Source: RGIG3009 sp045595445
Lineage (GTDB): Bacteria > Bacillota > Clostridia > Oscillospirales > Acutalibacteraceae
DNA length: 16,525 nucleotides
Assembly: GCA_045595445.1 (NCBI GenBank)
Contig: JAZOAK010000022.1
Coordinates: 1 to 16,525 of the forward strand
Reading direction: 5' to 3'
Part shown: in pieces, positions 1 through 7,132 of the stretch
Position numbering within the stretch: the first letter of the stretch is position 1
How the letters are laid out: each line of letters opens with the position of its first letter
Position numbers and translations under genes: made by a program
Notes under the pieces: generated by a model
What the model was told of the DNA's origin: nothing
Databases searched by the model: none
Seen by the model: the letters and a program-made list of their open reading frames with translations, nothing else

Positions 1-2264
1 CTGTACCGCAATCCACCGGGGAACCACCACGGTGCCGTGCCGTTGATATCCGCCGCTTTATGCGTGCCAAAGAAGCGTTCGCACCATTCTACCTGTTGCT
101 TCTCGCCGTGTGCGGGAGGACCGAGTGTTTCGAAATCCCATTCAAAGTTGCGGAAGCCCATTTCACAAGAACTGAGTCCGTATTCCGCCCACACGGTAGG
201 TTTGTCGCCGGAATACAGTTTCATTGCCAGCGGGATGGCAACCGCGTGCAACGCACCTGTGTCGTCGTTGGGCATACGCCACCCTTCCGGGGTCGTGAAA
301 TCCAGATGTTTCGGACCGCAGTTGATCGCTGCCGTTAAACCGCCACTGATAGGACCTGTGCGACAAGTGATAAGGTGATTAGGATCAATTTGGCGCAACT
401 CGGCAAGGACATCGTTCCATTTTCGGCTGATGAAATCCGACATAAACCGACGATAGGCGAACACTTTAACGCGCCACGCGCCCTCTTTCATAAATTGTTC
501 AAGCGGCGGGGCGATCACTTGTCCGAAATCGGTGTGATCGGCGGGAACGCCCCAATCCTTTTCCGCGTTTTCAATACTGCCGTAGCGTTCAATAATCCAG
601 TTTTGCCACGGACCATCCATCTGATTAACGAAACGTTGGTTGATGTAGAATTTCGCACCAACTTCCCAGCCGATGTCATGGGCGAACAGAATGGGATCAT
701 TCATCAATCCCGTATCTTCCATAAAGCGTTTGAACGCAATGGGTTGGAAATTGAGCGGGGCGGTCGCATTACAGAAACTGATAACCAAATGCATTTCGTA
801 CCGTCGGCAACGACGGATAAAGTCGCGGATGGTGTCCGCCGAGCGACCGATAGGATTACCGTCCAGACGGGTGAACAGACAGTTGATACCCATATCTGCC
901 ATCAGTTTGAGATCGCGTTCGATCTCGATCGGATCGTAATAGGCACGGTCAAGCCAACCCCACCAGTAATCTTCCCATTCGAAGCCGGTGGAGTATAACG
1001 GCCAATAGTTAAAGCCATAAGCGCGCCACTGCTTGCCGTTAAGTACAAATTCGCCGTCTTCGACCCGGATGAATTCTTCGGGTTTGCCGACATACGCTTC
1101 CGCAACTGCGATCTCCTGCTCAATACGGTCAATCACACAACCGTCACAGGATAACATGGTTTCAACGATATATTCGCCCTGTTCTTCGGGGGTATATTCT
1201 ACAAAAAGCTCGGTAAAATCTGCCGCCATAGCCAGCTCGTCGTGTTTCGAAGCGAAGACCTCTTTGCCGTTTTTCTTAACGGAAAACTCAACGGTGATAG
1301 GAAGATAATCCATCGTGACGTTCATCACGTTCGTACCGAGAAACAGCTTTTCTTGCGGTTTGGCGACGTAACGGTTACTGCCGCCGTCAAACAAAAACAC
1401 ACCGCGCTGCATAGCGGTAAGCAGCTGCTCGAGCAGTTCGCGCATACCGTCGATATTCAGAATATCCTGACGCTTAAAGCCGATGCCTGCAGCACAGCCG
1501 CCGCGACTGGTACCCTTGACGTAGCCAAGGCGGTTATCGTCCACAAAATAATGCGGGCGACCAACGGTATCTTGCAGCATCATAAAGACGGCGGCGCCGC
1601 GTCTGCCGTCGGCTCTGCCATCCTCGCCCATCGCGCTCACCATCGGGATATAGCGATTGACGTGTCCCATACGATAGCCACAACCGTGATGGCGTGCCTG
1701 CGGGCAAACCACTTCTTCGGCTTGAGCGCGGATAGTACCGCTAACGATCGTTTGATCCGTTTCGGTCAGAAACGTGCTGACGTTCGGCACCTTAAACACT
1801 TTGGGAGAGGGGGTAAAACCTTCCATCACAATGGGATACATTTTGCCGGAGGTTGCCGCATCAACGGCATCTTTCGGCAAGTCCTCTTGTTTGAGGGGAA
1901 TATATTCAAAGCCGTTCTCACCCGCTTCGATCAAGTGACCGAACAATCGACCGCCGAGAACCAGTACGCGGCCGCCCTGCTTCCAAAACGTTTCAATCGG
2001 CTCTGCACAAACGGCGGGTACCGACTCGGCGTGGGGCAACACCAACAAGAAACCAAGCTCACTTACATTTTTTGAAAGGAATTCTTCCACAGTAAGTTCT
2101 TGCACGAGATAACCCATTTCCATCATAGCGCAAATGAGGTCGCGCGCCGCATCCTCATCAAAACCGGGGCGCTTGTCCATCAAAACGGAGATGACCTTTG
2201 TGGGGATCTCCCATCGACTTGCGCGTCCTGAATTTTCACGATATTCCGGTGTTCCGTACTGCAT
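1..2264 (-). CDS. Large glycoside hydrolase-like protein, clan GH-A type barrel with GATase-like N-terminal domain (partial, C-terminus beyond window)
   Basis: An uninterrupted minus-strand frame of 754 codons runs from ATG at 2264 off the left edge, so the C-terminus is missing. An in-frame TGA lies two codons upstream of the ATG, and AAAGGA at 2275-2280 is its ribosome binding site. Residues about 1-170 look like a Rossmann-type glutamine-amidotransferase-like domain (LLVLPHAESVP, then GGRVLVLGGRLF). Residues about 305-405 are beta-rich. From about residue 408 (FVLNGKQWRAYGFNYW) a TIM-barrel hydrolase begins. Candidate catalytic pair: acid/base Glu534 in DIGWEVG and nucleophile Glu694 in VWAEYG, as in clan GH-A retaining enzymes. 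There is no signal peptide, so it is probably cytoplasmic. The substrate is unknown; a beta-galactosidase/GH5-like role on imported oligosaccharides is inference. The divergent AraC-family gene is the likely regulator. Family assignment below clan level is uncertain. Confidence 0.75.
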   Translation of the reverse strand, partial: MQYGTPEYRENSGRASRWEIPTKVISVLMDKRPGFDEDAARDLICAMMEMGYLVQELTVEEFLSKNVSELGFLLVLPHAESVPAVCAEPIETFWKQGGRVLVLGGRLFGHLIEAGENGFEYIPLKQEDLPKDAVDAATSGKMYPIVMEGFTPSPKVFKVPNVSTFLTETDQTIVSGTIRAQAEEVVCPQARHHGCGYRMGHVNRYIPMVSAMGEDGRADGRRGAAVFMMLQDTVGRPHYFVDDNRLGYVKGTSRGGCAAGIGFKRQDILNIDGMRELLEQLLTAMQRGVFLFDGGSNRYVAKPQEKLFLGTNVMNVTMDYLPITVEFSVKKNGKEVFASKHDELAMAADFTELFVEYTPEEQGEYIVETMLSCDGCVIDRIEQEIAVAEAYVGKPEEFIRVEDGEFVLNGKQWRAYGFNYWPLYSTGFEWEDYWWGWLDRAYYDPIEIERDLKLMADMGINCLFTRLDGNPIGRSADTIRDFIRRCRRYEMHLVISFCNATAPLNFQPIAFKRFMEDTGLMNDPILFAHDIGWEVGAKFYINQRFVNQMDGPWQNWIIERYGSIENAEKDWGVPADHTDFGQVIAPPLEQFMKEGAWRVKVFAYRRFMSDFISRKWNDVLAELRQIDPNHLITCRTGPISGGLTAAINCGPKHLDFTTPEGWRMPNDDTGALHAVAIPLAMKLYSGDKPTVWAEYGLSSCEMGFRNFEWDFETLGPPAHGEKQQVEWCERFFGTHKAADINGTAPWWFPGGLRY

Positions 2265-2298
2265 GTTTCACAGGTCCTTTCGATAATGGGATAGTTTC

Positions 2299-2326
2299 AT
2301 TATATCAAACAAAAAAGAAGTGAGAA
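2299..2326 (-). promoter_or_regulatory. Putative promoter of the glycoside hydrolase gene
   Basis: Read on the minus strand, a perfect TATAAT (-10) lies at 2299-2304. A weak -35, TTCTCA (four of six matches), lies at 2321-2326 with a 16-bp spacer. The poor -35 is what an activator-dependent promoter would show, and the direct repeats at 2330-2363 lie immediately upstream of it. Confidence 0.5.
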
Positions 2327-2329
2327 AGC

Positions 2330-2363
2330 CGATATATTGACTACAATTTTCGAAATATTGACT
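2330..2363. promoter_or_regulatory. Direct repeat, candidate AraC-family operator
   Basis: CGATATATTGACT (2330-2342) and CGAAATATTGACT (2351-2363) match at 12 of 13 positions and are 21 bp apart start to start, two helical turns. AraC/XylS regulators typically bind such tandem half-sites. The pair abuts the -35 of the minus-strand hydrolase promoter, an activating position, and the second repeat contains the -35 of the regulator's own promoter, an autorepressing position. The binding role is inferred from geometry. Confidence 0.6.
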
Positions 2364-2386
2364 TTTTTGCTCATTTCGAGTATAAT
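2358..2386 (+). promoter_or_regulatory. Sigma-A promoter of the AraC-family gene
   Basis: TTGACT at 2358-2363 and a perfect TATAAT at 2381-2386 are separated by exactly 17 bp. Transcription would start near 2393, leaving a leader of only about 18 nt that is almost entirely the ribosome binding site. Confidence 0.75.
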
Positions 2387-2410
2387 ACCGTTCGAGAGGA
2401 AGGGGTTGCG

Positions 2411-3184
2411 TTGCGTTTTGAAATCCATGAAGCCAAACATTTTGTTGTCAACCGTGTGATCACCTCTAAACCGCGATCGGTAAAGTTATATGAATTTGAT
2501 CTGTTTGGTGATGTCAATCGGCAAATAACCATCGATGATCAAGTTGTGGAAACCGACACTAACTGCTTGGTGTACCGCAAGCCGGGACAGAGCGTTTGCA
2601 GTAAAGGACGGTACGATAACTATATCCTCACGCTTGCCGTGGAGGAATCTGACAAGGGATTCATCACCAAAGAACAGATGGAGTGTATTCCTACTTGTTT
2701 TCACCCCGCTCATATTGAGGAATTAAAGAACATTCTGCAAAAGATTATCCACACGCATCAGTACGATAACAAGGCGGCAACTCTGCAAAACGACTTGCAT
2801 CGTTTTTTGTTCCTTGTGCTGTCGGACAGTTTTGAAAACGCCGCCGCACAAACCAAAGAAAAGTCGTCCAGAATCCATACCGTCACATCCTACATTGCCG
2901 AGCACTATGCTGAGAAGTTGGATATTGAATATTTAGCCTCCTTAATTCATCTTGATAAATGCTATTTCATACGCTATTTCAAGAAAAAGATGGGGGTCAC
3001 GCCTCAACAGTATCTCGTTCATAAACGTCTGCAAGAGGCGAAAGCGTTGCTTTCTCGCCTGGATCTGCCTATCAGCGAGATCGCGTATATGGTCGGTTAC
3101 AACAACGTTTCCTATTTTGTATCCAGTTTCAAAAAACACGTCGGCGTGTCGCCCAATCACTATCGTGCGGGATTTTTAAAATAA
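2411..3184 (+). CDS. AraC-family transcriptional regulator
   Basis: This 257-residue protein is a DNA-binding regulator. The C-terminal 100 residues or so form the double helix-turn-helix of the AraC/XylS family: the first begins near IEYLASLIHLDKCYFIRYFK and the second is ISEIAYMVGYNNVSYFVSSFKK, followed by the usual GVSPNHYR ending. The N-terminal part (about 1-150) is beta-rich and probably the ligand-sensing cupin-like domain; its ligand cannot be read from sequence. The start is a TTG at 2411, chosen because AGGAAGGGG lies just upstream at suitable spacing and the protein would otherwise lose its N-terminus. The gene is divergent from the glycoside hydrolase and shares a 146-bp control region with it, so it probably regulates that gene and itself. 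The family call is secure; target and inducer are inference. Confidence 0.9.
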   Translation: MRFEIHEAKHFVVNRVITSKPRSVKLYEFDLFGDVNRQITIDDQVVETDTNCLVYRKPGQSVCSKGRYDNYILTLAVEESDKGFITKEQMECIPTCFHPAHIEELKNILQKIIHTHQYDNKAATLQNDLHRFLFLVLSDSFENAAAQTKEKSSRIHTVTSYIAEHYAEKLDIEYLASLIHLDKCYFIRYFKKKMGVTPQQYLVHKRLQEAKALLSRLDLPISEIAYMVGYNNVSYFVSSFKKHVGVSPNHYRAGFLK

Positions 3185-3185
3185 T

Positions 3186-3220
3186 AAAAAAACGGGGCGC
3201 CCGACGGGCGCCCCGTTTTT
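3186..3220. terminator. Bidirectional rho-independent terminator
   Basis: An 11-bp GC-rich stem (ACGGGGCGCCC at 3192-3202 with its complement at 3206-3216) closes a three-base GAC loop. It is flanked by a run of A on the left and a run of T on the right, so it can stop transcription in both directions. It lies between the convergent AraC-family gene and putP. Confidence 0.9.
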
Positions 3221-3227
3221 CGTTTTG

Positions 3228-4688
3228 TTATTCTTTTCCTTTGGAAACAACACTATCAAAGATTTCGGTAACCTCATCGCTCGGAGCTTTGGTAAGAAGT
3301 GAAACAACGATAGCAACAATCGCACCACATACGAAACCGGGAATGATCTCATACAATGCAAAATGCGGTTTCACAAAAATGAGCCACAGAATGTCTACAA
3401 CGGCACCGGCAAGAATACCCGCAACCGCACCTTGGAAGTTGAAACGGCGCCAGAACAAAGAAAGCATAATAACCGGACCAAACGCCGCGCCAAAGACACC
3501 CCAGGCATTTTCTACAAGGCCCATAATCGTGCCGGAATTGGGATTCGCTGCTATCAACACGGCGATCACCGCAATGACGAGCACTACGAAACGACCTGCC
3601 CACAGCATTTCCTTGTCGGTTGCTTTATCACGGCGGATAACAGGTTTATATACGTCACTCGCAAATGCAGATGCGGAAGCCAAAAGTTGAGAATCCGCCG
3701 TGCTCATTGCTGCTGCCAAAATGGCCGACAGCAACAAACCACTAACCAAAGCGGGGAAGATTTTACGCACCATTTGGATAAAGACGGTAGAACTATCGGC
3801 GATGTCACCCAAGAACAAGTGGCCGATGATACCGGCTGCCACCGAGAATGCCAGAATCAAAATCGTCCACGTGATACCGATCTTGGCGCTCTTTTTCAGA
3901 TCTTTATCCGAACGCAACGACATAAAACGGATAATGATGTGCGGCATACCGAAGTAGCCAAGACCCCAGCCGAGACCGGAAAGGATCTCTTTCCAATCAG
4001 CAAACATACTCCAATAATTTTCGGGGAGAGTCTGCATAGCAGCTTGAGCGTCACCGGCGCTGATCATACCAACAGCAAAAATGGGTGCAATCAAGAGCGC
4101 GCCAAGCATCAAAAGACCTTGGAAAAAGTCCGTCCAGCAAACAGCGGTGAAGCCGCCCAGAAAGGTGTAACAAATGATGATTGCTGCCGCAATATACATT
4201 GTCAGAGAGCCTTCCATTTTCAGTACCGTGTTAAAGAGTGTTCCACAGGCTTTGATGCTGGAAGCAGCATACACCGTGTATGCCACCAAAAAGATAACGG
4301 CACAAATGATCTGCAATGCACGGCTTTTGGACAAGAAACGATTGGTCAAATACTGCGGAATGGTAATAGAATCCTTCGCTGCGATGGAATAGCGACGCAA
4401 ACGCGGCGCCTCAACCAACCAGCTCAAGGTATACCCGATCGCCAAACCGATCGCGATCCAGGTTTGACCGAGACCAGCGGCATAAACGGAAGCGGGAAGT
4501 CCCATCAACACCCACGCGCTCATATCCGAGGCGCCTGCTGACAAAGCGGATACCCACGGTCCCATTTGTCTGCCACCTAAAAAGTAGCCTTTTTCACCGG
4601 CATCCTTTGAACGAACAAAGAAGAAAATACCGATACCTATCATAAATAAAAGATAGGCGCAGAAAACAATCAGTTCTGCATTAAACAT
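3228..4688 (-). CDS. putP: Sodium/proline symporter PutP
   Basis: This 486-residue integral membrane protein of the sodium:solute symporter (SSS) family imports proline together with sodium. About a dozen hydrophobic segments are visible. GASDMSAWVLMGLP places Asp55, Met56 and Ser57 at the same positions as the sodium-site region of E. coli PutP (Asp55). The WIAIGLAIGYTLSW stretch, the FLGGFTAVCWTDFFQG segment and the MSTADSQLLASAS segment also fit PutP. The start at 4688 is preferred over an in-frame TTG at 4709 because GGGAG lies about 9 nt upstream of the ATG. The length is close to the family norm of about 500. It ends eight bases from the bidirectional terminator shared with the AraC-family gene. 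Proline is the best guess; related SSS substrates cannot be excluded. Confidence 0.9.
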   Translation of the reverse strand: MFNAELIVFCAYLLFMIGIGIFFFVRSKDAGEKGYFLGGRQMGPWVSALSAGASDMSAWVLMGLPASVYAAGLGQTWIAIGLAIGYTLSWLVEAPRLRRYSIAAKDSITIPQYLTNRFLSKSRALQIICAVIFLVAYTVYAASSIKACGTLFNTVLKMEGSLTMYIAAAIIICYTFLGGFTAVCWTDFFQGLLMLGALLIAPIFAVGMISAGDAQAAMQTLPENYWSMFADWKEILSGLGWGLGYFGMPHIIIRFMSLRSDKDLKKSAKIGITWTILILAFSVAAGIIGHLFLGDIADSSTVFIQMVRKIFPALVSGLLLSAILAAAMSTADSQLLASASAFASDVYKPVIRRDKATDKEMLWAGRFVVLVIAVIAVLIAANPNSGTIMGLVENAWGVFGAAFGPVIMLSLFWRRFNFQGAVAGILAGAVVDILWLIFVKPHFALYEIIPGFVCGAIVAIVVSLLTKAPSDEVTEIFDSVVSKGKE

Positions 4689-4721
4689 AATATAACACTC
4701 CCATGTCAATTGCTTTTTACC

Positions 4722-4750
4722 ATTCTACGACATAAAAACCAATATTGCAA
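4722..4750 (-). promoter_or_regulatory. Putative putP promoter
   Basis: On the minus strand, TTGCAA (4745-4750) and TAGAAT (4722-4727) are separated by 17 bp and precede the putP ribosome binding site. The -10 matches five of six consensus bases and the -35 four of six. No terminator was seen between the upstream membrane-protein gene and putP, so read-through is also possible. Confidence 0.55.
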
Positions 4751-4755
4751 GCCCT

Positions 4756-5568
4756 TTATGAGTTAGTGCGGATATTAATCACACGTTTCACGCTCATTGC
4801 GATCAGTAAGATCAGATACGCTGCCAGCGAAAAGGCGGCAATATAGATAATCAAGCAGAACGGGAACGGAACGACTTGCTGTACCAGCGAGTACACGGGC
4901 AAGGACGGATCACAGTGTGGGCTGATATAGAACATATTGAAATTCTCGGTTTTGAGCAACCCGCTGTAATACGCAATCTCATTCATAATCGCCGCTAACC
5001 CCACGGCGATCGCAAAAACCGGAATCGCTTTCAAAATGGTTTTGTGTTCCAACTTAACGTATCCCGTAACCATCAAGTAAACACCGATGACGATCATGGA
5101 ACAATGACAGATCATCGTTTGAATATTGATACCGATGGTAGAGATAAACACGTCGTTCGGGTACAGCAGCACACAAACACCCGCAAACACCGCATAGGTT
5201 GCCTGAAATGCCGCCAACGCTTCGTGGATCTTGCCTTTTCGGAAGATCCCCATCAACAAGCCCACATACATCGGCGTCGAACAGAACTGAAACGGGAAGG
5301 CATACCACTGAAAATCCGCCGTCACGGTTCCGGTATCGTAACCGAAGGTGTAATTCATTTGCTTATACACTTCGAGTACCAGCACAACGACCGCCGTCCA
5401 AAAGACAACCGCTCGCACACGTTCCGGAGAGGTGTTGCGACAATACCGCCACAGCAACACACACGCCGCTATCGTCAGTGCGATCCACACCAGATGAAAC
5501 CAACCGTACATGGTCGGTCGCTGCATGCTTGCATCCAGAACCGCGAGCAACTTCACAAAAAAGTTCAT
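4756..5568 (-). CDS. YwaF/TIGR02206-like integral membrane protein
   Basis: This 270-residue polytopic membrane protein has about seven hydrophobic segments and no visible catalytic domain. The layout (GWFHLVWIALTI near the N-terminus, a central QFCSTPMYVGLL stretch, and FPFCLIIYIAAFSLAAYLILL near the end) resembles the TIGR02206/YwaF family of Firmicutes, whose function is not established. The start at 5568 is chosen because AGAGG lies about 9-10 nt upstream and the likely promoter -10 sits at 5606-5611. That -10 overlaps an alternative ATG at 5607, which would therefore be untranscribed or nearly leaderless. It lies 67 bp upstream of putP on the same strand. Family membership is from remembered sequence pattern; function is unknown. 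Confidence 0.75.
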   Translation of the reverse strand: MNFFVKLLAVLDASMQRPTMYGWFHLVWIALTIAACVLLWRYCRNTSPERVRAVVFWTAVVVLVLEVYKQMNYTFGYDTGTVTADFQWYAFPFQFCSTPMYVGLLMGIFRKGKIHEALAAFQATYAVFAGVCVLLYPNDVFISTIGINIQTMICHCSMIVIGVYLMVTGYVKLEHKTILKAIPVFAIAVGLAAIMNEIAYYSGLLKTENFNMFYISPHCDPSLPVYSLVQQVVPFPFCLIIYIAAFSLAAYLILLIAMSVKRVINIRTNS

Positions 5569-5605
5569 TTCAAAAGACCTCTTTTTCGAGTGTTTTTGCG
5601 TTTTC

Positions 5606-5634
5606 ATTTTATCACATCGGCAAAGATTTGTCAC
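5606..5634 (-). promoter_or_regulatory. Putative promoter of the YwaF-like gene
   Basis: On the minus strand, GTGACA (5629-5634) and TAAAAT (5606-5611) are separated by 17 bp, each matching five of six consensus bases. The leader would be about 30 nt and contain the AGAGG ribosome binding site, supporting the 5568 start. The left arm of the inverted repeat at 5622-5632 overlaps this -35. Confidence 0.55.
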
Positions 5635-5695
5635 TTGTTTCCTTACAATGAATATAATGAATATTCATTCATCTTTATTCGTCCGACAAATCTTT
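5622..5695. repeat. Long-range inverted repeat with nested palindrome
   Basis: AAAGATTTGTC (5622-5632) is an exact reverse complement of GACAAATCTTT (5685-5695), 11 bp each and 63 bp apart start to start. The interval holds a 14-bp perfect palindrome AATGAATATTCATT (5656-5669), flanked by further ATGAAT and ATTCAT copies. On the plus strand the right arm runs into a T-tract (to 5700). No plus-strand gene lies upstream to be terminated, so an operator or folded leader is as likely as a terminator. Function unknown. Confidence 0.5.
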
Positions 5696-5804
5696 TTTTT
5701 GAAGTGTATCGCGAGGAAAAATGCAACATTATGTAAAAAGTATCGTAATAATATCCAATTCTCGCCCTTGCTTTTAAGTACTTCTGTGGAAAGTAAACAA
5801 AAGG

Positions 5805-5818
5805 TGAATAAATATACA
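5805..5818. promoter_or_regulatory. Candidate ARG box (ArgR/AhrC operator)
   Basis: TGAATAAATATACA matches the ARG-box core TGAATWWWWATTCA at 13 of 14 positions and ends eight bases before the -35 of the arginine operon promoter. ArgR/AhrC with bound arginine represses biosynthesis through such sites in Firmicutes. A second, much weaker resemblance begins at 5866 in the leader. No argR gene is in the window. Confidence 0.6.
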
Positions 5819-5825
5819 AATTCTG

Positions 5826-5854
5826 TTGACAATCGCCTTATTAAGAGGTATAAT
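5826..5854 (+). promoter_or_regulatory. Perfect-consensus sigma-A promoter of the arginine operon
   Basis: TTGACA at 5826-5831 and TATAAT at 5849-5854 are both exact consensus, separated by the optimal 17 bp. Transcription should begin near 5861, about 34 nt before argG. That leader is too short for a T-box or attenuator, so control is probably by a protein repressor. Confidence 0.85.
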
Positions 5855-5894
5855 GCAAACCATGTTGAAATTTTATTTTCGGAGGTCGTTTACA

Positions 5895-7112
5895 ATGAAT
5901 AAAGAAAACATCAAAAAGGTTGTCCTCGCCTATTCCGGCGGCTTGGACACGTCCATCATCATTCCGTGGCTCAAAGAGAACTACAACAACTGCGAGGTCA
6001 TCGCGGTTTCCGGCAACGTCGGTCAGGCGGACGAGTTGGAGGGTTTGGAAGAAAAAGCTATCAAAACAGGGGCTTCGAAGCTGTACGTGTTGGATCAGAC
6101 GGATGATTACGTTGACAACTACATCATCCCGACCATGAAGGCGGGCGCCGTGTACGAGGAGTATCTGCTCGGTACCAGCCATGCGCGTCCTTGCATCGCT
6201 AAGGGTCTCGCGGAGATCGCTATCAAAGAAAATGCCGACGCGATCTGCCACGGCTGCACCGGTAAAGGCAACGACCAGGTGCGTTTTGAATTGGCGCTCA
6301 AACATTTCGTGCCGAATATGCCGATCATCGCCCCTTGGCGTGAGTGGGATATCAAATCCCGTGAAGAGGAGATCGAATATGCGGAGGCGCACAACATTCC
6401 GTTGAAAATCAACCGTGAGACCAACTATTCCAAAGATAAAAACCTCTGGCATCTGTCGCACGAGGGTATGGATCTGGAAGATACCGGCAACGAGCCGCAG
6501 TACGAGAAACCCGGTTTCTTGGAAATGGGCGTTTCCCCCATCAACGCTCCCGACGAACCGACCTACGTCACGTTGGAATTTGAAAAAGGTGTTCCGGTAG
6601 CGCTGGACGGCGAAAAGATGAGTGCAAAAAACATCATCTTGAAGCTCAACGAGCTCGGCGGTGCCAACGGTATCGGCATCATCGATATCGTTGAAAACCG
6701 TTTGGTCGGTATGAAATGCCGCGGCGTGTATGAGACGCCCGGCGGTACGATTTTGTATAAGGCGCACACCGTCTTGGAGAGCGTCTGCCTTGACAAAATG
6801 ACGTTACACGAGAAGCAGCGCTTGTCCATCACGTTTGCGGAACTCGTTTACAACGGTCAATGGTTCACCCCGCTGCGCGAAGCGCTTTCTGCTTTCGTGG
6901 ATAAGACCCAAGAGCGCGTCACCGGTAAGGTGAAACTGAAACTCTACAAAGGTAACATGATCAACGCGGGTGTGTGGAGCCCCTATTCGCTTTACAGCGA
7001 GGAGATCGCCACCTTCGGCGAAAGCGATTACAACCAAAAAGATGCCGAGGGCTTTATCAACCTGTACGGTCTGCCGATCAAGGTACAGGCTATGGTTGAC
7101 GGCAAGAAATAA
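5895..7112 (+). CDS. argG: Argininosuccinate synthase
   Basis: This 405-residue cytoplasmic enzyme joins citrulline and aspartate using ATP to give argininosuccinate, the penultimate step of arginine synthesis. The N-terminal P-loop of the N-type ATP pyrophosphatase fold is clear: AYSGGLDTSI, residues about 12-21. Other family segments are the ARPCIAKG and CHGCTGKGNDQVRFE stretches and the NGQWFTPLREAL region. The length is normal for the family (about 400). The ATG at 5895 is chosen over an upstream in-frame start because GGAGG lies at 5881-5885, nine bases before it, and the upstream start overlaps the promoter -35. It is the first gene of the seven-gene operon and is followed by argH after 20 bp. 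Confidence 0.97.
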   Translation: MNKENIKKVVLAYSGGLDTSIIIPWLKENYNNCEVIAVSGNVGQADELEGLEEKAIKTGASKLYVLDQTDDYVDNYIIPTMKAGAVYEEYLLGTSHARPCIAKGLAEIAIKENADAICHGCTGKGNDQVRFELALKHFVPNMPIIAPWREWDIKSREEEIEYAEAHNIPLKINRETNYSKDKNLWHLSHEGMDLEDTGNEPQYEKPGFLEMGVSPINAPDEPTYVTLEFEKGVPVALDGEKMSAKNIILKLNELGGANGIGIIDIVENRLVGMKCRGVYETPGGTILYKAHTVLESVCLDKMTLHEKQRLSITFAELVYNGQWFTPLREALSAFVDKTQERVTGKVKLKLYKGNMINAGVWSPYSLYSEEIATFGESDYNQKDAEGFINLYGLPIKVQAMVDGKK

Positions 7113-7132
7113 ACGGTAAAGGAGTATGCCGC

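Noticed and set aside
1242..2075. Plus-strand open frame of 277 codons, and another at 375-998, within the hydrolase gene
   Set aside because: Both lie opposite the continuous minus-strand hydrolase frame, have no convincing ribosome binding site and show no recognisable motif.
3363..4541. Long open frame of 392 codons on the plus strand opposite putP
   Set aside because: It is fully antisense to a well-supported PutP gene. Its translation is rich in Arg, His, Gln and Thr without domain pattern, as expected from the complement of a membrane-protein gene.
5656..5669. AATGAATATTCATT considered as an ARG box
   Set aside because: The half-sites TGAAT and ATTCA abut directly, whereas the ARG box needs about four A/T bases between them. 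It also lies far upstream of the arg promoter. It is kept only as part of the unexplained inverted-repeat region.
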